Source: JBBPYA01 sp038200385
Lineage (GTDB): Bacteria; Actinomycetota; Actinomycetes; Mycobacteriales; Geodermatophilaceae
Direction of reading: 5' to 3'
DNA: 50,339 nt
Assembly (NCBI GenBank): GCA_038200385.1
Contig: JBBPYA010000120.1
Coordinates: 1-50,339, forward strand
Shown piece by piece: positions 41,093 through 49,486 of this stretch (the stretch's first letter is position 1; each line of letters opens with the position of its first letter). Under the pieces are notes generated by a model. It made no database searches and had not been told where the DNA came from. It saw only the letters and a list, made by a program, of their open reading frames with translations. Both the position numbers and the translations under genes were made by a program.

Positions 41093-42277
41093 GTGTTCGG
41101 CATCAGGAGCAAGACCCGCAGCCAGGTCATCGGCGAGGAGCTCAACGAGGGACTGGAGCACGTCCGCGCCGCTGCCGGTGAAGCGGTCGCCGGCGCCGCC
41201 GAGGCGATCGGGCCGCGGGTCGAGGCAGCCCGCGAGGCGCTGGCCCCCCGCGTCGAAGCCGCCCGCGACGCCCTCGTCCCGCAGCTCGACGCGGCCCGCG
41301 AGGTCCTCGTCACCCGTTTCGAGGCCGCCCGCGAGGCCGCGGCACCGCGCCTGGACGCGGCCCGGGATGCGGTGGTGCCGCAGTTGGACAGGGCGGTGGC
41401 CGGCGCAGGTTCGGCCGCGGCCACGGTGGCGGCGCGCAGCCGCGGGGCTGCCCACGCGGCCAGGGAGCAGGCCGGGCAAGCCGCCCAGACGGCCAGGGAA
41501 AATGCCGCGCAGGCCGCTGCCGATCTCCGCGAGCAGGCCCGCGACGCCGCGGAGGCAACCCGCGAGCGCGCCGAGCAGACCGGCAAGGACGCCCGCACGC
41601 TCGGTCGCCGCGCGACCCGCAAGGCCCAGAAGCAGGCCGACCAGACCCGCAAGCAGGCCGGCAAGCGGCTGGACTCGGCGCGCAAGGAGGTCGGCAGGAC
41701 CGGCTCACAGGCCGGCAAGCAACTGGACAAGCAGCGGGACAGCGCGCGCAAGGAGGTCGGCAGGGCCGGCTCCCAGGCGGGCAAGCAGCTGTGGATGGCC
41801 CGCAAGGAGGCCGGCAAGAGCGGCTCACACGCGCTGGCACTGGCCGCCCAGGCCGGGACCGTCTTCCGCAACCGCGCGGACTCGGCGGTATCCGAGGTCG
41901 GCAAGGACACCAAGCCGCGGCGGTGGCCGTGGCTGCTCGCCGCCCTGGGCCTCGGTGCTGCGGTGGCCGTCGCCGTACAACGCCGCAAGGATCCATGGTC
42001 GGAGGCCACAGCGCCGCCGCCGGCCAGTCCGCCGCCCCCGCCGATCAGCGTGCCGCCGCCCGCTCCGTCCCCCGCCCCGCCGACCTCGCCGCCCGCTGAC
42101 TCACACACCCATCCGCTGGCGACCCCCGCACTACCGCCGGAGGGCGTGTCCGGGTCGGACGAGGCGGTGCTCGATGCGCCCCTGGAGGAGGAGACCGCCG
42201 AGTTCGGGACGCCCGACGGTGCGCCCGGCACCGACCCAACGGTGTCGGACCCCGACGCCCCGGCAGGCGACCGGTAG
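41093..42277 (+). CDS. helical-repeat membrane-anchored protein, function unknown
   Basis: This 394-residue protein has an amphipathic repeat region, a membrane helix and a Pro-rich acidic tail. Residues about 35-90 hold five 11-residue units of the pattern VEAAREALAPR, LDAAREVLVTR, FEAAREAAAPR, as in apolipoprotein- or perilipin-like lipid-binding helices. A later 22-residue repeat contains DSARKEVGR and GSQAGKQL. The helix WPWLLAALGLGAAVAVAV is at about 280-298. The GTG start has GGAGGAGAGG upstream. It could bind lipid or membrane surfaces; this is inferred from the repeats only. Divergent from leuS. Confidence 0.75.
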   Translation: MFGIRSKTRSQVIGEELNEGLEHVRAAAGEAVAGAAEAIGPRVEAAREALAPRVEAARDALVPQLDAAREVLVTRFEAAREAAAPRLDAARDAVVPQLDRAVAGAGSAAATVAARSRGAAHAAREQAGQAAQTARENAAQAAADLREQARDAAEATRERAEQTGKDARTLGRRATRKAQKQADQTRKQAGKRLDSARKEVGRTGSQAGKQLDKQRDSARKEVGRAGSQAGKQLWMARKEAGKSGSHALALAAQAGTVFRNRADSAVSEVGKDTKPRRWPWLLAALGLGAAVAVAVQRRKDPWSEATAPPPASPPPPPISVPPPAPSPAPPTSPPADSHTHPLATPALPPEGVSGSDEAVLDAPLEEETAEFGTPDGAPGTDPTVSDPDAPAGDR

Positions 42278-42294
42278 CACCTCCGGCCCGCGCG

Positions 42295-42307
42295 TAGGCT
42301 GGCGCAG
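42295..42307 (+). promoter_or_regulatory. lipA -10 box, leaderless arrangement
   Basis: TAGGCT (42295-42300) is seven bases before the GTG of lipA, and there is no Shine-Dalgarno. Confidence 0.55.
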
Positions 42308-43282
42308 GTGAGTTCTCTGCCGGCCTCGGACGTCCAGCCAGCGGGCCGCAAGATGCTGCGGCTGGAGGTTCGCAACTCCCGGACCCCGATCGAGCGCAAG
42401 CCGCCGTGGATCAAGACCCGGCTGCGCACCGGACCGGAGTTCACCGCGCTCAAGGCGCTTGTGCAGCGCGAGGGGCTGCACACGGTGTGCGAGGAAGCCG
42501 GCTGCCCCAACATCTACGAGTGCTGGGAGGACCGCGAGGCGACCTTCCTCATCGGCGGCGACCAGTGCACCCGGCGCTGCGACTTCTGCCAGATCGACAC
42601 CGGCAAGCCGGCTGATCTCGACCGCGACGAGCCGCGCCGGGTCGCGGAGTCGATCGCGACGATGGGTCTGCGCTACGCCACCGTGACCGGAGTAGCCCGC
42701 GACGACCTGCCCGACGGCGGGGCCTGGTTGTACGCCGAGACCGTGCGGGAGATCCACCGGCAGCTTCCCGGCTGCGGCGTGGAACTGCTGATCCCGGACT
42801 TCAACGCCGACCCCGGACAGCTGGCCGAGGTGTTCGACTCCGCCCCCGAGGTGCTGGCGCACAACGTGGAGACGGTGCCGCGCATCTTCAAACGGATCCG
42901 ACCCGGCTTCCGGTACGAGCGCTCGCTCGAGGTGCTCCGCCGGGCCCGCGCGGCCGGCCTGGTGACCAAGTCCAATCTGATCCTGGGCCTGGGCGAGTTG
43001 CCCGAGGAGATAGTTCCGGCGATGCAGGATCTGTACGACGCCGGCTGCGAGTTGCTGACGATCACCCAGTACCTTCGCCCGTCGCCGCGGCACCACCCGG
43101 TGGACCGCTGGGTCAAGCCCGAGGAGTTCGTCGACCTGCAGCGCCAGGGCGAGCAGGTCGGGTTCGCCGGCGTGATGAGCGGGCCGCTGGTGCGCTCGTC
43201 GTACCGCGCCGGCCGGCTGCACCAGCAGGCGATCGCCTCCCGCACCCCCGCCCCGGACGAGGTCGCCACCAGCCGACGCTGA
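42308..43282 (+). CDS. lipA: lipoyl synthase (radical SAM)
   Basis: LipA inserts two sulfurs into protein-bound octanoate to give lipoate. It is a radical-SAM enzyme with two [4Fe-4S] clusters. The auxiliary cluster motif CEEAGCPNIYEC (about 60-71) and the SAM cluster motif CTRRCDFC (Cys 87, 91, 94) are intact, and the C-terminal RSSYRAG serine is present. Length (324) is normal. It completes the lipoate pathway started by LipB and serves the E2 encoded at 28527. Confidence 0.97.
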   Translation: MSSLPASDVQPAGRKMLRLEVRNSRTPIERKPPWIKTRLRTGPEFTALKALVQREGLHTVCEEAGCPNIYECWEDREATFLIGGDQCTRRCDFCQIDTGKPADLDRDEPRRVAESIATMGLRYATVTGVARDDLPDGGAWLYAETVREIHRQLPGCGVELLIPDFNADPGQLAEVFDSAPEVLAHNVETVPRIFKRIRPGFRYERSLEVLRRARAAGLVTKSNLILGLGELPEEIVPAMQDLYDAGCELLTITQYLRPSPRHHPVDRWVKPEEFVDLQRQGEQVGFAGVMSGPLVRSSYRAGRLHQQAIASRTPAPDEVATSRR

Positions 43283-43299
43283 CCACCGGCGGCGACCCG

Positions 43300-43311
43300 T
43301 AAACTGCACGC
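43300..43311 (+). promoter_or_regulatory. -10 box of the DUF4191 gene, leaderless arrangement
   Basis: TAAACT ends six bases before the ATG at 43312. No Shine-Dalgarno precedes the gene. Confidence 0.55.
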
Positions 43312-44073
43312 ATGGCCGCATCGTCAGGCAAGTCGTCGACGAAGAAGGCGACCCCCCTCACCCGTAAGGAACGCCGCGCGGCCAAAAGGGCCAACAAGCC
43401 GCCGCGGGGCGCCCGGATCAAGCAGATCCGGCAGGCCTACAAGATCTCCAAGCAGCACGACCCGAAGCTGCCCTGGGTCATCCTGATCACCGCGGTCGTC
43501 GTGTTCACGGTGATCGAGGTCCCAGCGATCCTGTTCTGGAACCCCTGGATCTTCCTGCCGCTGGCGCTGGCCGCAGCGGTCCTGGCCGGGCTCGTCGTGT
43601 TCAGTCGGCGGGCCCAGCGCACGGCGTTCGACCAGGTGGAGGGCCAACCGGGCGCGGCCGCCTGGGTGCTGCAAGGGATGCGTGGGGACTGGCGGGTCAG
43701 CACCGGCGTCGCCGGCAACTCCCAGCTCGACGCCGTCCACCGGGTCCTCGGTCGGCCGGGGGTCATGCTCGTCGCCGAGGGGGCACCGCACCGGGTCAAG
43801 AGCCTGCTGGCGCAGGAGAAGAAGAAGGTCGCCCGGGTGGTCGGCACCGTCCCGATCTACGACATCCTGGTCGGTGAGGAGTCCGGTCAGGTGCCGCTGA
43901 CCAAGCTCAGCGCGCATGTCATGAAGCTGCCGCGCAACATCACCGCCGGGCAGGTAAACACCCTCGAACGCCGGCTGTCCGCGCTGGGCGGGATGAAGAT
44001 GCCGATCCCGCAGGGCCCGGCGCCCAAGGGCGCCACGATGAGCGTCAGCCAGCGGACCCTGCGCCGCCGCTAG
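43312..44073 (+). CDS. DUF4191 membrane protein
   Basis: This 253-residue actinobacterial protein is equivalent to Rv2219 by position. It has a Lys/Arg-rich N-terminus (KKATPLTRKERRAAKRANK), two membrane helices (about 60-80 and 82-98) with LPWVILITAVVVFTVIE and IFLPLALAAAVLAGLVVF, and a soluble C-terminal domain. That domain contains RGDWRVSTGVAGNSQLDAVHRV and PRNITAGQVNTLERRL. The family function is unknown. It lies between lipA and glnA. The RDD-family gene found at this place in mycobacteria is absent. Confidence 0.9.
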   Translation: MAASSGKSSTKKATPLTRKERRAAKRANKPPRGARIKQIRQAYKISKQHDPKLPWVILITAVVVFTVIEVPAILFWNPWIFLPLALAAAVLAGLVVFSRRAQRTAFDQVEGQPGAAAWVLQGMRGDWRVSTGVAGNSQLDAVHRVLGRPGVMLVAEGAPHRVKSLLAQEKKKVARVVGTVPIYDILVGEESGQVPLTKLSAHVMKLPRNITAGQVNTLERRLSALGGMKMPIPQGPAPKGATMSVSQRTLRRR

Positions 44074-44172
44074 CCGGGGCCGTCCGTAACGCGCCGGAAA
44101 CAACCCGGTGACCGCCGGGCAACGCACCGGACCTAGCGTCCGGGCATCCGCACCCGCGCATCCGGAGGATCC

Positions 44173-45597
44173 ATGTTCGCCAGTCCCGACGAGGTCATCG
44201 AATACGTCAAGGAGCACGACGTCCGCTACATCGACGTCCGGTTCTGCGACCTGCCCGGAGTGATGCAGCACTTCACGATCCCGGCCGCCGGCGCGATCGA
44301 CGACCTGTTCGAGGAGGGGCTGGCCTTCGACGGCTCCTCGATCCGCGGCTTCCAGGCCATCCACGAGTCGGACATGCTGCTGCTGCCGGACTACAGCAGC
44401 GCCGTACTCGACCCGTTCCGGATCGAGAAGACGCTGAACATCAACTTCTTCATCCACGACCCGTTCACCCGCGAGGCGTACAGCCGCGACCCGCGCAACG
44501 TGGCGAAAAAGGCCGAGACGTACCTCGCGAGCAGCGGGATCGCCGACGCAGCGTACTTCGGCCCCGAGGCGGAGTTCTACATCTTCGACTCGGTCCGCTT
44601 CGACACCACGATCAACTCCGGCTACTACTACGTCGACTCGGTGGCCGGCTCCTGGAACTCCGGCAAGGACGAGCCCGGCGGCAACCTCGGCTACAAGGTC
44701 CGGCAGAAGGGCGGGTACTTCCCGGTCTCGCCGTACGACCACTACGCCGACCTGCGCAACGCGATGAGCACCGCCCTGACCGGGGTCGGCATCGAGGTCG
44801 AGCGGGCCCACCACGAGGTGGGCACGGCCGGCCAGGCCGAAATCAACTACAAGTTCGACACTCTGCTGCACGCCGCGGACAAGCTGATGCTGTTCAAGTA
44901 CGTCATCAAGAACACCGCGTGGGCCGCCGGCAAGACCGTGACGTTCATGCCCAAGCCGCTCTTCGGCGACAACGGCTCCGGGATGCACTGCCACCAGTCG
45001 CTGTGGCTGGAGGGCGAGCCGCTGTTCCACGCCGAGACGGGGTACGCCGGACTGTCCGACACCGCGCGCTACTACATCGGTGGCCTGCTCACGCACGCGC
45101 CGTCGCTGCTGGCGTTCACCAACCCGACCACGAACTCCTACCACCGCCTGGTGCCCGGCTACGAGGCGCCGGTCAACCTGGTGTACTCCCAGCGCAACCG
45201 GTCGGCCTGCTGCCGGATCCCGATCACCGGCAACAGCCCCAAGGCCAAGCGGATCGAGTTCCGCGTGCCCGACCCGTCGTGCAACCCCTACCTCGCGTTC
45301 TCGGCCATGATGATGGCCGGGTTGGACGGGATCCGGAACAAGATCGAGCCCGCCGCCCCGATCGACAAGGACCTGTACGAGCTGCCGCCGGACGAGGCGG
45401 CCGGCGTACCCCAGGTGCCCGGCACCCTCGCGGAGGTCATCGACAACCTCGAGGCCGACCACGAGTACCTGCTCGACGGCGGGGTGTTCACCTCCGACCT
45501 GATCGAAACCTGGATCGACTACAAGCGGGCCAACGAGATCGACCCGATCCGGCTGCGCCCGCACCCGCACGAATACGCGATGTACTTCGACATGTAG
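44173..45597 (+). CDS. glnA: glutamine synthetase type I
   Basis: GlnA condenses glutamate and ammonia with ATP. The 474-residue sequence has the N-terminal beta-grasp with FDGSSIRGF, metal and substrate residues in FGPEAEFYIFD and HHEVGTAGQAEI, the ATP motif MPKPLFGDNGSGMHCHQS, and NPTTNSYHRLVPGYEAP. The KDLYELPP tyrosine near residue 400 is the adenylylation site, so GlnE control is expected. GGAGG lies before the ATG, and a TAGCGT box lies about 35 bases further up. It closes the conserved core block. Confidence 0.97.
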   Translation: MFASPDEVIEYVKEHDVRYIDVRFCDLPGVMQHFTIPAAGAIDDLFEEGLAFDGSSIRGFQAIHESDMLLLPDYSSAVLDPFRIEKTLNINFFIHDPFTREAYSRDPRNVAKKAETYLASSGIADAAYFGPEAEFYIFDSVRFDTTINSGYYYVDSVAGSWNSGKDEPGGNLGYKVRQKGGYFPVSPYDHYADLRNAMSTALTGVGIEVERAHHEVGTAGQAEINYKFDTLLHAADKLMLFKYVIKNTAWAAGKTVTFMPKPLFGDNGSGMHCHQSLWLEGEPLFHAETGYAGLSDTARYYIGGLLTHAPSLLAFTNPTTNSYHRLVPGYEAPVNLVYSQRNRSACCRIPITGNSPKAKRIEFRVPDPSCNPYLAFSAMMMAGLDGIRNKIEPAAPIDKDLYELPPDEAAGVPQVPGTLAEVIDNLEADHEYLLDGGVFTSDLIETWIDYKRANEIDPIRLRPHPHEYAMYFDM

Positions 45598-45649
45598 CCA
45601 TAACTGGCCTTTGAGCTGCGGTTATTCGGTCAGGACCCCTGTGCGTTAC

Positions 45650-46618
45650 TCAGCATTCCTCAGCCCGATCAGCCAGCACAGCGCCACCGGTGGCTCTGGC
45701 GGACTCGTCGCTGTCAGGCCAGAGGTGCCCGTGGACGTCCAGCGTCGTCTTCGCGCTGCCGTGCCTGAGCCGGTGTTGCACTACTTCGACGTCCAGGCCG
45801 CTACCGACCAGCAGCGACGCGAGGTAGTAGTGCCGCAGATCGTGGAAGCGGAACTTCCCGGGCAGCCCGGCGACCCTCGGCCGGGCCGCCCGGATCGCCC
45901 GCTCGATCGTCCAGGTCGACGTCTGCCGGCCGGTGCCGTCGGTGACGAGGTGGTTGCCACCCCACCGCCTCACCGCCGCCGACAGCTGCTTGCATGAAGT
46001 CGACGTCGCTGACTCGCAGGCCGACCACCTCGGCGGTTCGCAGGCCGACGAAGGCGCTCAGCAGGATCGCGGGGCGCAGGTGCTCGGTAACGGCGTCGTG
46101 CAGTGACCACACCTGAGCCGTGGTGGCTACGTACGGTCGCTGGACGCCCGCCCGCGGGGAGGTCCGCCGCGAGCACGGTTGCGAGCGAGGATGCCGTCGT
46201 GCACCGCGTCGCTCATCACCTGGGACAACCGGGAGTGGAGCGCGTAGACGTAGCTGTCGGCGAACCCGTCGGCCTTCAGCTTGGCCGTCCACAACCGCAC
46301 CGCAGAGGGTCGCAGCGCGGACAACGGCATTGCGCCGAACGCCGTAGTGATCTGCGCGAGGTGCACACGCGCTTGATGCACCGTGCAAGGACGTTTCGTC
46401 GCGTACCCCGTCAACCAGGTTGCGCACCACTCGGCGACGGTCGTCTTGGCCGTCTTTGGGTCGACGTAGACGCCGGTGACGATGCTCGCCGTCGTCTCAT
46501 CGAGCCACCGTTGCGCGTCGACCTTCTTCGTGAAGCACCGCGTCACCTGCGTGCCGCCGGGCGCTGCTCAGTAGCGCGCCCGCCACGATCCATTGGACCG
46601 CTTGCTGATGCTGGCCAT
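45650..46618 (-). pseudogene. phage-type tyrosine integrase, broken
   Basis: ATG 46618 begins MASISKRSNGSWRARY and hits a stop at once. The same frame resumes with FTKKVDAQRWLDETTASIVTG and the SAM-like core-binding domain to DAVHDGILARN. A one-base shift leads to RPYVATTAQVWSLHDA and the first catalytic Arg in FVGLRTAEVVGLRVSDVDFM. A deletion then joins RRWGGNHLVTDGTGRQ and the C-terminal HDLRHYYLASLL. The segment that should carry the catalytic Lys is missing. The nucleophile Tyr of the usual LDTYGHLWP reads LDVHGHLWP. The integrase is therefore dead on several counts. No tRNA or clear attachment site was found beside it. Confidence 0.82.
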
Positions 46619-47096
46619 CGTCCCCGCCCCTCCGGGGCATCGCCCCAGGCTGCGCTCGCTCGTTGCGTCAGCGTGCCCGCGGTCGCGGACGGGTGACCAC
46701 TGGCACGCAAACGACGTCGGCTACGGTCCGTTTGGCGACGTTGATGTCGACCTCTGGACAGAACTGACAACGAAGATACCGCTGCCGTGAACGACCGCGG
46801 CGACGTGCACATCAAGGTGGGTGTCGACGCCGCCGGTAACGAGTGGGCGTGCTTCTGCGATCGTGGTCATGTCCGTCCTCTGGCTCGCACTGGCAGGGCG
46901 GGCACGGCGCGGCGCGGCGGTGGTCGGACAGTCCAGGGACGGGTGCCTGACGCAACCCCTACGAGGTCACTCTCACCAGCGGGGTGCCAGGTCGTCTCCC
47001 GCCCCACCGACGGATCGGATCCAGGGCAGCGGTTCGCGCCGGGGCTAAGAAGAGTCAAGCCGGGCGGGAGAACGACTCCATCCCACATCCCTGGGC
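46619..47096. other. 478-bp stretch with no recognised gene
   Basis: This region between the dead integrase and the LuxR gene gives only short frames on both strands without recognisable domains. A plus-strand frame from 46787 contains HIKVGVDAAGNEWACFCD, but the rest is low-complexity Arg-rich. It is probably decayed mobile-element DNA. Confidence 0.4.
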
Positions 47097-47102
47097 TATA
47101 AT
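47097..47102 (+). promoter_or_regulatory. consensus -10 box of the LuxR-type gene
   Basis: TATAAT, a perfect match, lies seven bases before the ATG at 47110. This favours 47110 over the ATG at 47101, which overlaps the box, and predicts a leaderless mRNA. Confidence 0.65.
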
Positions 47103-47109
47103 GCCCGGG

Positions 47110-47901
47110 ATGTTCCTCAGCGACAGGGACCTACGGGCCATGCTGCGGCTCACTCGCCGGTACGACGACGTCGAAGCCGACGAGGTGTTGCCGGCGGAGC
47201 TGTGCCAGGACCTGGTTGATCTCGTCCGCTGCGACGACCTGTCGCTGAGCGGCCAGGACAGCGTGCTGCGGTCGTCATTCGCTCATCCTGAGTACGGCGA
47301 CATGGACGACCATGTCGCGCCGGAAGGCGACCTCTTCTGGCACCACTACTACGACCAGCTGCAGTGCACATACCCGGACCGGACCGGAGACATCTCGTCG
47401 GTCATCAAGACCAGCGACTTCTACAGCTTGCGGCGGTGGCACAGCCACGGCATGTACGTCGTCCGCGCGGCGGGCGGAAGCCAATGTGATCACGTGATGA
47501 TGCTGTGCCTGCCGGAAGGTCCGGCTCCTACCCGTCTCATGCGGGTGCTCTTCTTCCGGGAAGCGGGTTCGGACTTCACCGAACGCGACCGGGCAGTTCT
47601 CACTCTGCTGCGACCGCACCTGCATGCGGCCTACGAGGTGGCGAAGCGATCCCGCGACTGTCCGCCGCCGCTGACGAGCAGGCAGCGGGAGATCCTGCAG
47701 TACGTGGCCGCCGGGCACAGCAACTACCAGATCGCACGCCGTCTGCACGTCGCCGAGGGGACCGTCCGCAAGCACCTTGAGAACACCTTCGCTCGGCTCG
47801 GGGTCAGCAGCCGTGTCGCCGCCCTCGCGCGGGTGGGCCCGGAACTGTCCGCGCGCAGCCCCGGCCCGGCGATCGACGTGCCTGCCCTTCAGCACAGCTG
47901 A
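47110..47901 (+). CDS. LuxR-family transcriptional regulator
   Basis: This 263-residue DNA-binding regulator has a C-terminal LuxR/FixJ helix-turn-helix (about 190-250): LTSRQREILQYVAAGHSNYQIARRL followed by VAEGTVRKHLENTFARLGVSSR. The N-terminal 180 residues are a sensor-like domain with many aromatics (FWHHYYDQLQ, SDFYSLRRWHSHGMY) and no phospho-acceptor receiver pattern. The ligand is unknown. It is convergent with the haloperoxidase gene and lies beside the integrase remnant, so it is probably accessory. Confidence 0.88.
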   Translation: MFLSDRDLRAMLRLTRRYDDVEADEVLPAELCQDLVDLVRCDDLSLSGQDSVLRSSFAHPEYGDMDDHVAPEGDLFWHHYYDQLQCTYPDRTGDISSVIKTSDFYSLRRWHSHGMYVVRAAGGSQCDHVMMLCLPEGPAPTRLMRVLFFREAGSDFTERDRAVLTLLRPHLHAAYEVAKRSRDCPPPLTSRQREILQYVAAGHSNYQIARRLHVAEGTVRKHLENTFARLGVSSRVAALARVGPELSARSPGPAIDVPALQHS

Positions 47902-47998
47902 CGCACAGCCGTGATTGACTGCACCAGCCGCATTGCAGCGTTCGCCGCCGCGCCGACAACCCACCACGGTGTGGGGTGCCGGCACGGACGGTGCGTCC

Positions 47999-49486
47999 TC
48001 AGCGGGTGGGCAGCGGTTGCATGTAGCGAAGCACCGCGACGGTGCCGATCTTCCGCCCGTGGTTCGTACCAGCCTCCACGGCGTGGCGGAAGTGGAAGCC
48101 GATGTAGATGCGGGAGACGGCGTTCTCGGCTGCGGCCTGGGAGAAGCTGGTGAAGTGCCGGACCACCGGCTCCGGGTCGTTGCAGACCCCTTCGGGCAGC
48201 GCGATGCTGTCCGCCGCGAATGGAATGTTGTTGGTGCCGAAGAATCCCGCCAGGACAGTCGCGCCCGCACCACCTTCGGCGGCGTGCGCGGAATCGTAGT
48301 CCGGGATCGGTGGAGTCGGCACCAGGGGAGTCCAGGTCGGGTCGGCCACCGTCAGGGGGTTACCATCGGTCCAGGCGGTCTGGATGGCAGTCACAGGACG
48401 CCAGAAGTTGTCGTCGTACTTGGTGTCGAAGGACCCGATGTACCCGTCGGCGAGAGCCATGTTGAGCAGCCCCAGCAGCCGCGCGCTGTCCCACAGGTCG
48501 AGGTGCTCGGAGCCCGCGACCGTACGGGCGATCTGGTTCCACCGCAACGGTGAGCTCACCAGCCAGAAGCAGGCGATCTCCGTCTGCTCCTCCGTCCGCG
48601 CACTGGGCGTGGTCAGGTCATCGCCTCCGAGGTTCTTCACCTCGACGAAGTCCGCCGTGTACCTCCTGCTGTCGACCGGGTAGGGCGGTCCCGGCCGGCC
48701 CTGCGAGCTGTCGTTCAGAACGAACGGCGTCACCTCGCCCCAGCCGGGAGCGAACGCGAACGTCTGCCCTGGTGTGAAGCGGTACTCACCCGGCTCGGTT
48801 CCCTGCGGGTAGTCGAAATCCAGCAGCGGGGTGTCCGACCCGTCGTCCACGCGCAGCGCGAGAATGGCCGCGGCGGCGTTCTCGCCGACACGGATCCCCC
48901 GCGACCTGGCGCGCCCGGCCGGGATAGCCCCGATCGCGGCGGTGTAGTCGGCCTCGACGACGGCCACGCCGGCGTCGATGCACTCCGGACCGAAAGGTTC
49001 GGTGAGCTGCTCGAGTACTGGAACAAGCACGCCTCGCGCGGCCGCCGCGACGGCTGCCTCTGGCGAGGCGCCTGGCAGCGCACGGCCGACGAACGCGTAC
49101 GGCCGCGACCGCAGGTCGATCGCGTTCAAGGCGTCGTGGACCGCGATCTGCGCCATCGCGTACAGGTGCGACTCGTGCAGCGGGTTGTCCAGCGGAGCGA
49201 TGCACGCCGCAATCGCCGCGTCCCCAGCGTTGGCGTTCCACGCCAGTACGGCGTTCGGTGTCTCGTCGACGGACGCACTGGAAGCTCCGGTTGTCGCCAC
49301 CAGGAGCGCGGCTCCCAGCATCACCGCGAGACCAGCCCCGGTGGCCGAGCGCACGAGAGGTCTGGGCGAGTGCCGCCGAGGCTGCCGGGCTCCACCGGTC
49401 CGCTGCCGGTGACGGGAGGCGCGCTGGTCAGGAGCGAGGCCGGCAAGGCCCGCGTGGGCGTCGCCGGGATCGATGGTCATTGGCAT
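47999..49486 (-). CDS. secreted vanadium-dependent haloperoxidase / PAP2-type protein
   Basis: This 495-residue exported protein has an N-terminal signal (RSATGAGLAVMLGAALLVATTGASSASV, about 47-74) and the vanadate-binding set of the haloperoxidase/PAP2 superfamily. The set is KYDDNFWRP (Lys 356, Arg 363), DSAHAAEGG with the acid-base His near 401 (usual PSGH), and SRIYIGFHF with Arg 459 and His 465. The spacing matches the superfamily exactly (K-X6-RP and SR-X5-H). Products may be hypohalite or halogenated organics, or a phosphatase role is possible. GGAGG lies five bases before ATG 49486. It faces the LuxR gene. Confidence 0.85.
   Translation of the reverse strand: MPMTIDPGDAHAGLAGLAPDQRASRHRQRTGGARQPRRHSPRPLVRSATGAGLAVMLGAALLVATTGASSASVDETPNAVLAWNANAGDAAIAACIAPLDNPLHESHLYAMAQIAVHDALNAIDLRSRPYAFVGRALPGASPEAAVAAAARGVLVPVLEQLTEPFGPECIDAGVAVVEADYTAAIGAIPAGRARSRGIRVGENAAAAILALRVDDGSDTPLLDFDYPQGTEPGEYRFTPGQTFAFAPGWGEVTPFVLNDSSQGRPGPPYPVDSRRYTADFVEVKNLGGDDLTTPSARTEEQTEIACFWLVSSPLRWNQIARTVAGSEHLDLWDSARLLGLLNMALADGYIGSFDTKYDDNFWRPVTAIQTAWTDGNPLTVADPTWTPLVPTPPIPDYDSAHAAEGGAGATVLAGFFGTNNIPFAADSIALPEGVCNDPEPVVRHFTSFSQAAAENAVSRIYIGFHFRHAVEAGTNHGRKIGTVAVLRYMQPLPTR

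Noticed and set aside
45598..45649. tRNA gene as an integration site beside the integrase
   Set aside because: No cloverleaf or T-loop consensus (GGTTCRANYCC) could be found downstream of glnA or around the integrase.
46787..47101. plus-strand frame with HIKVGVDAAGNEWACF
   Set aside because: No ribosome site or recognisable domain; the second half is Arg/Gly-rich low complexity, so it is not reported as a gene.
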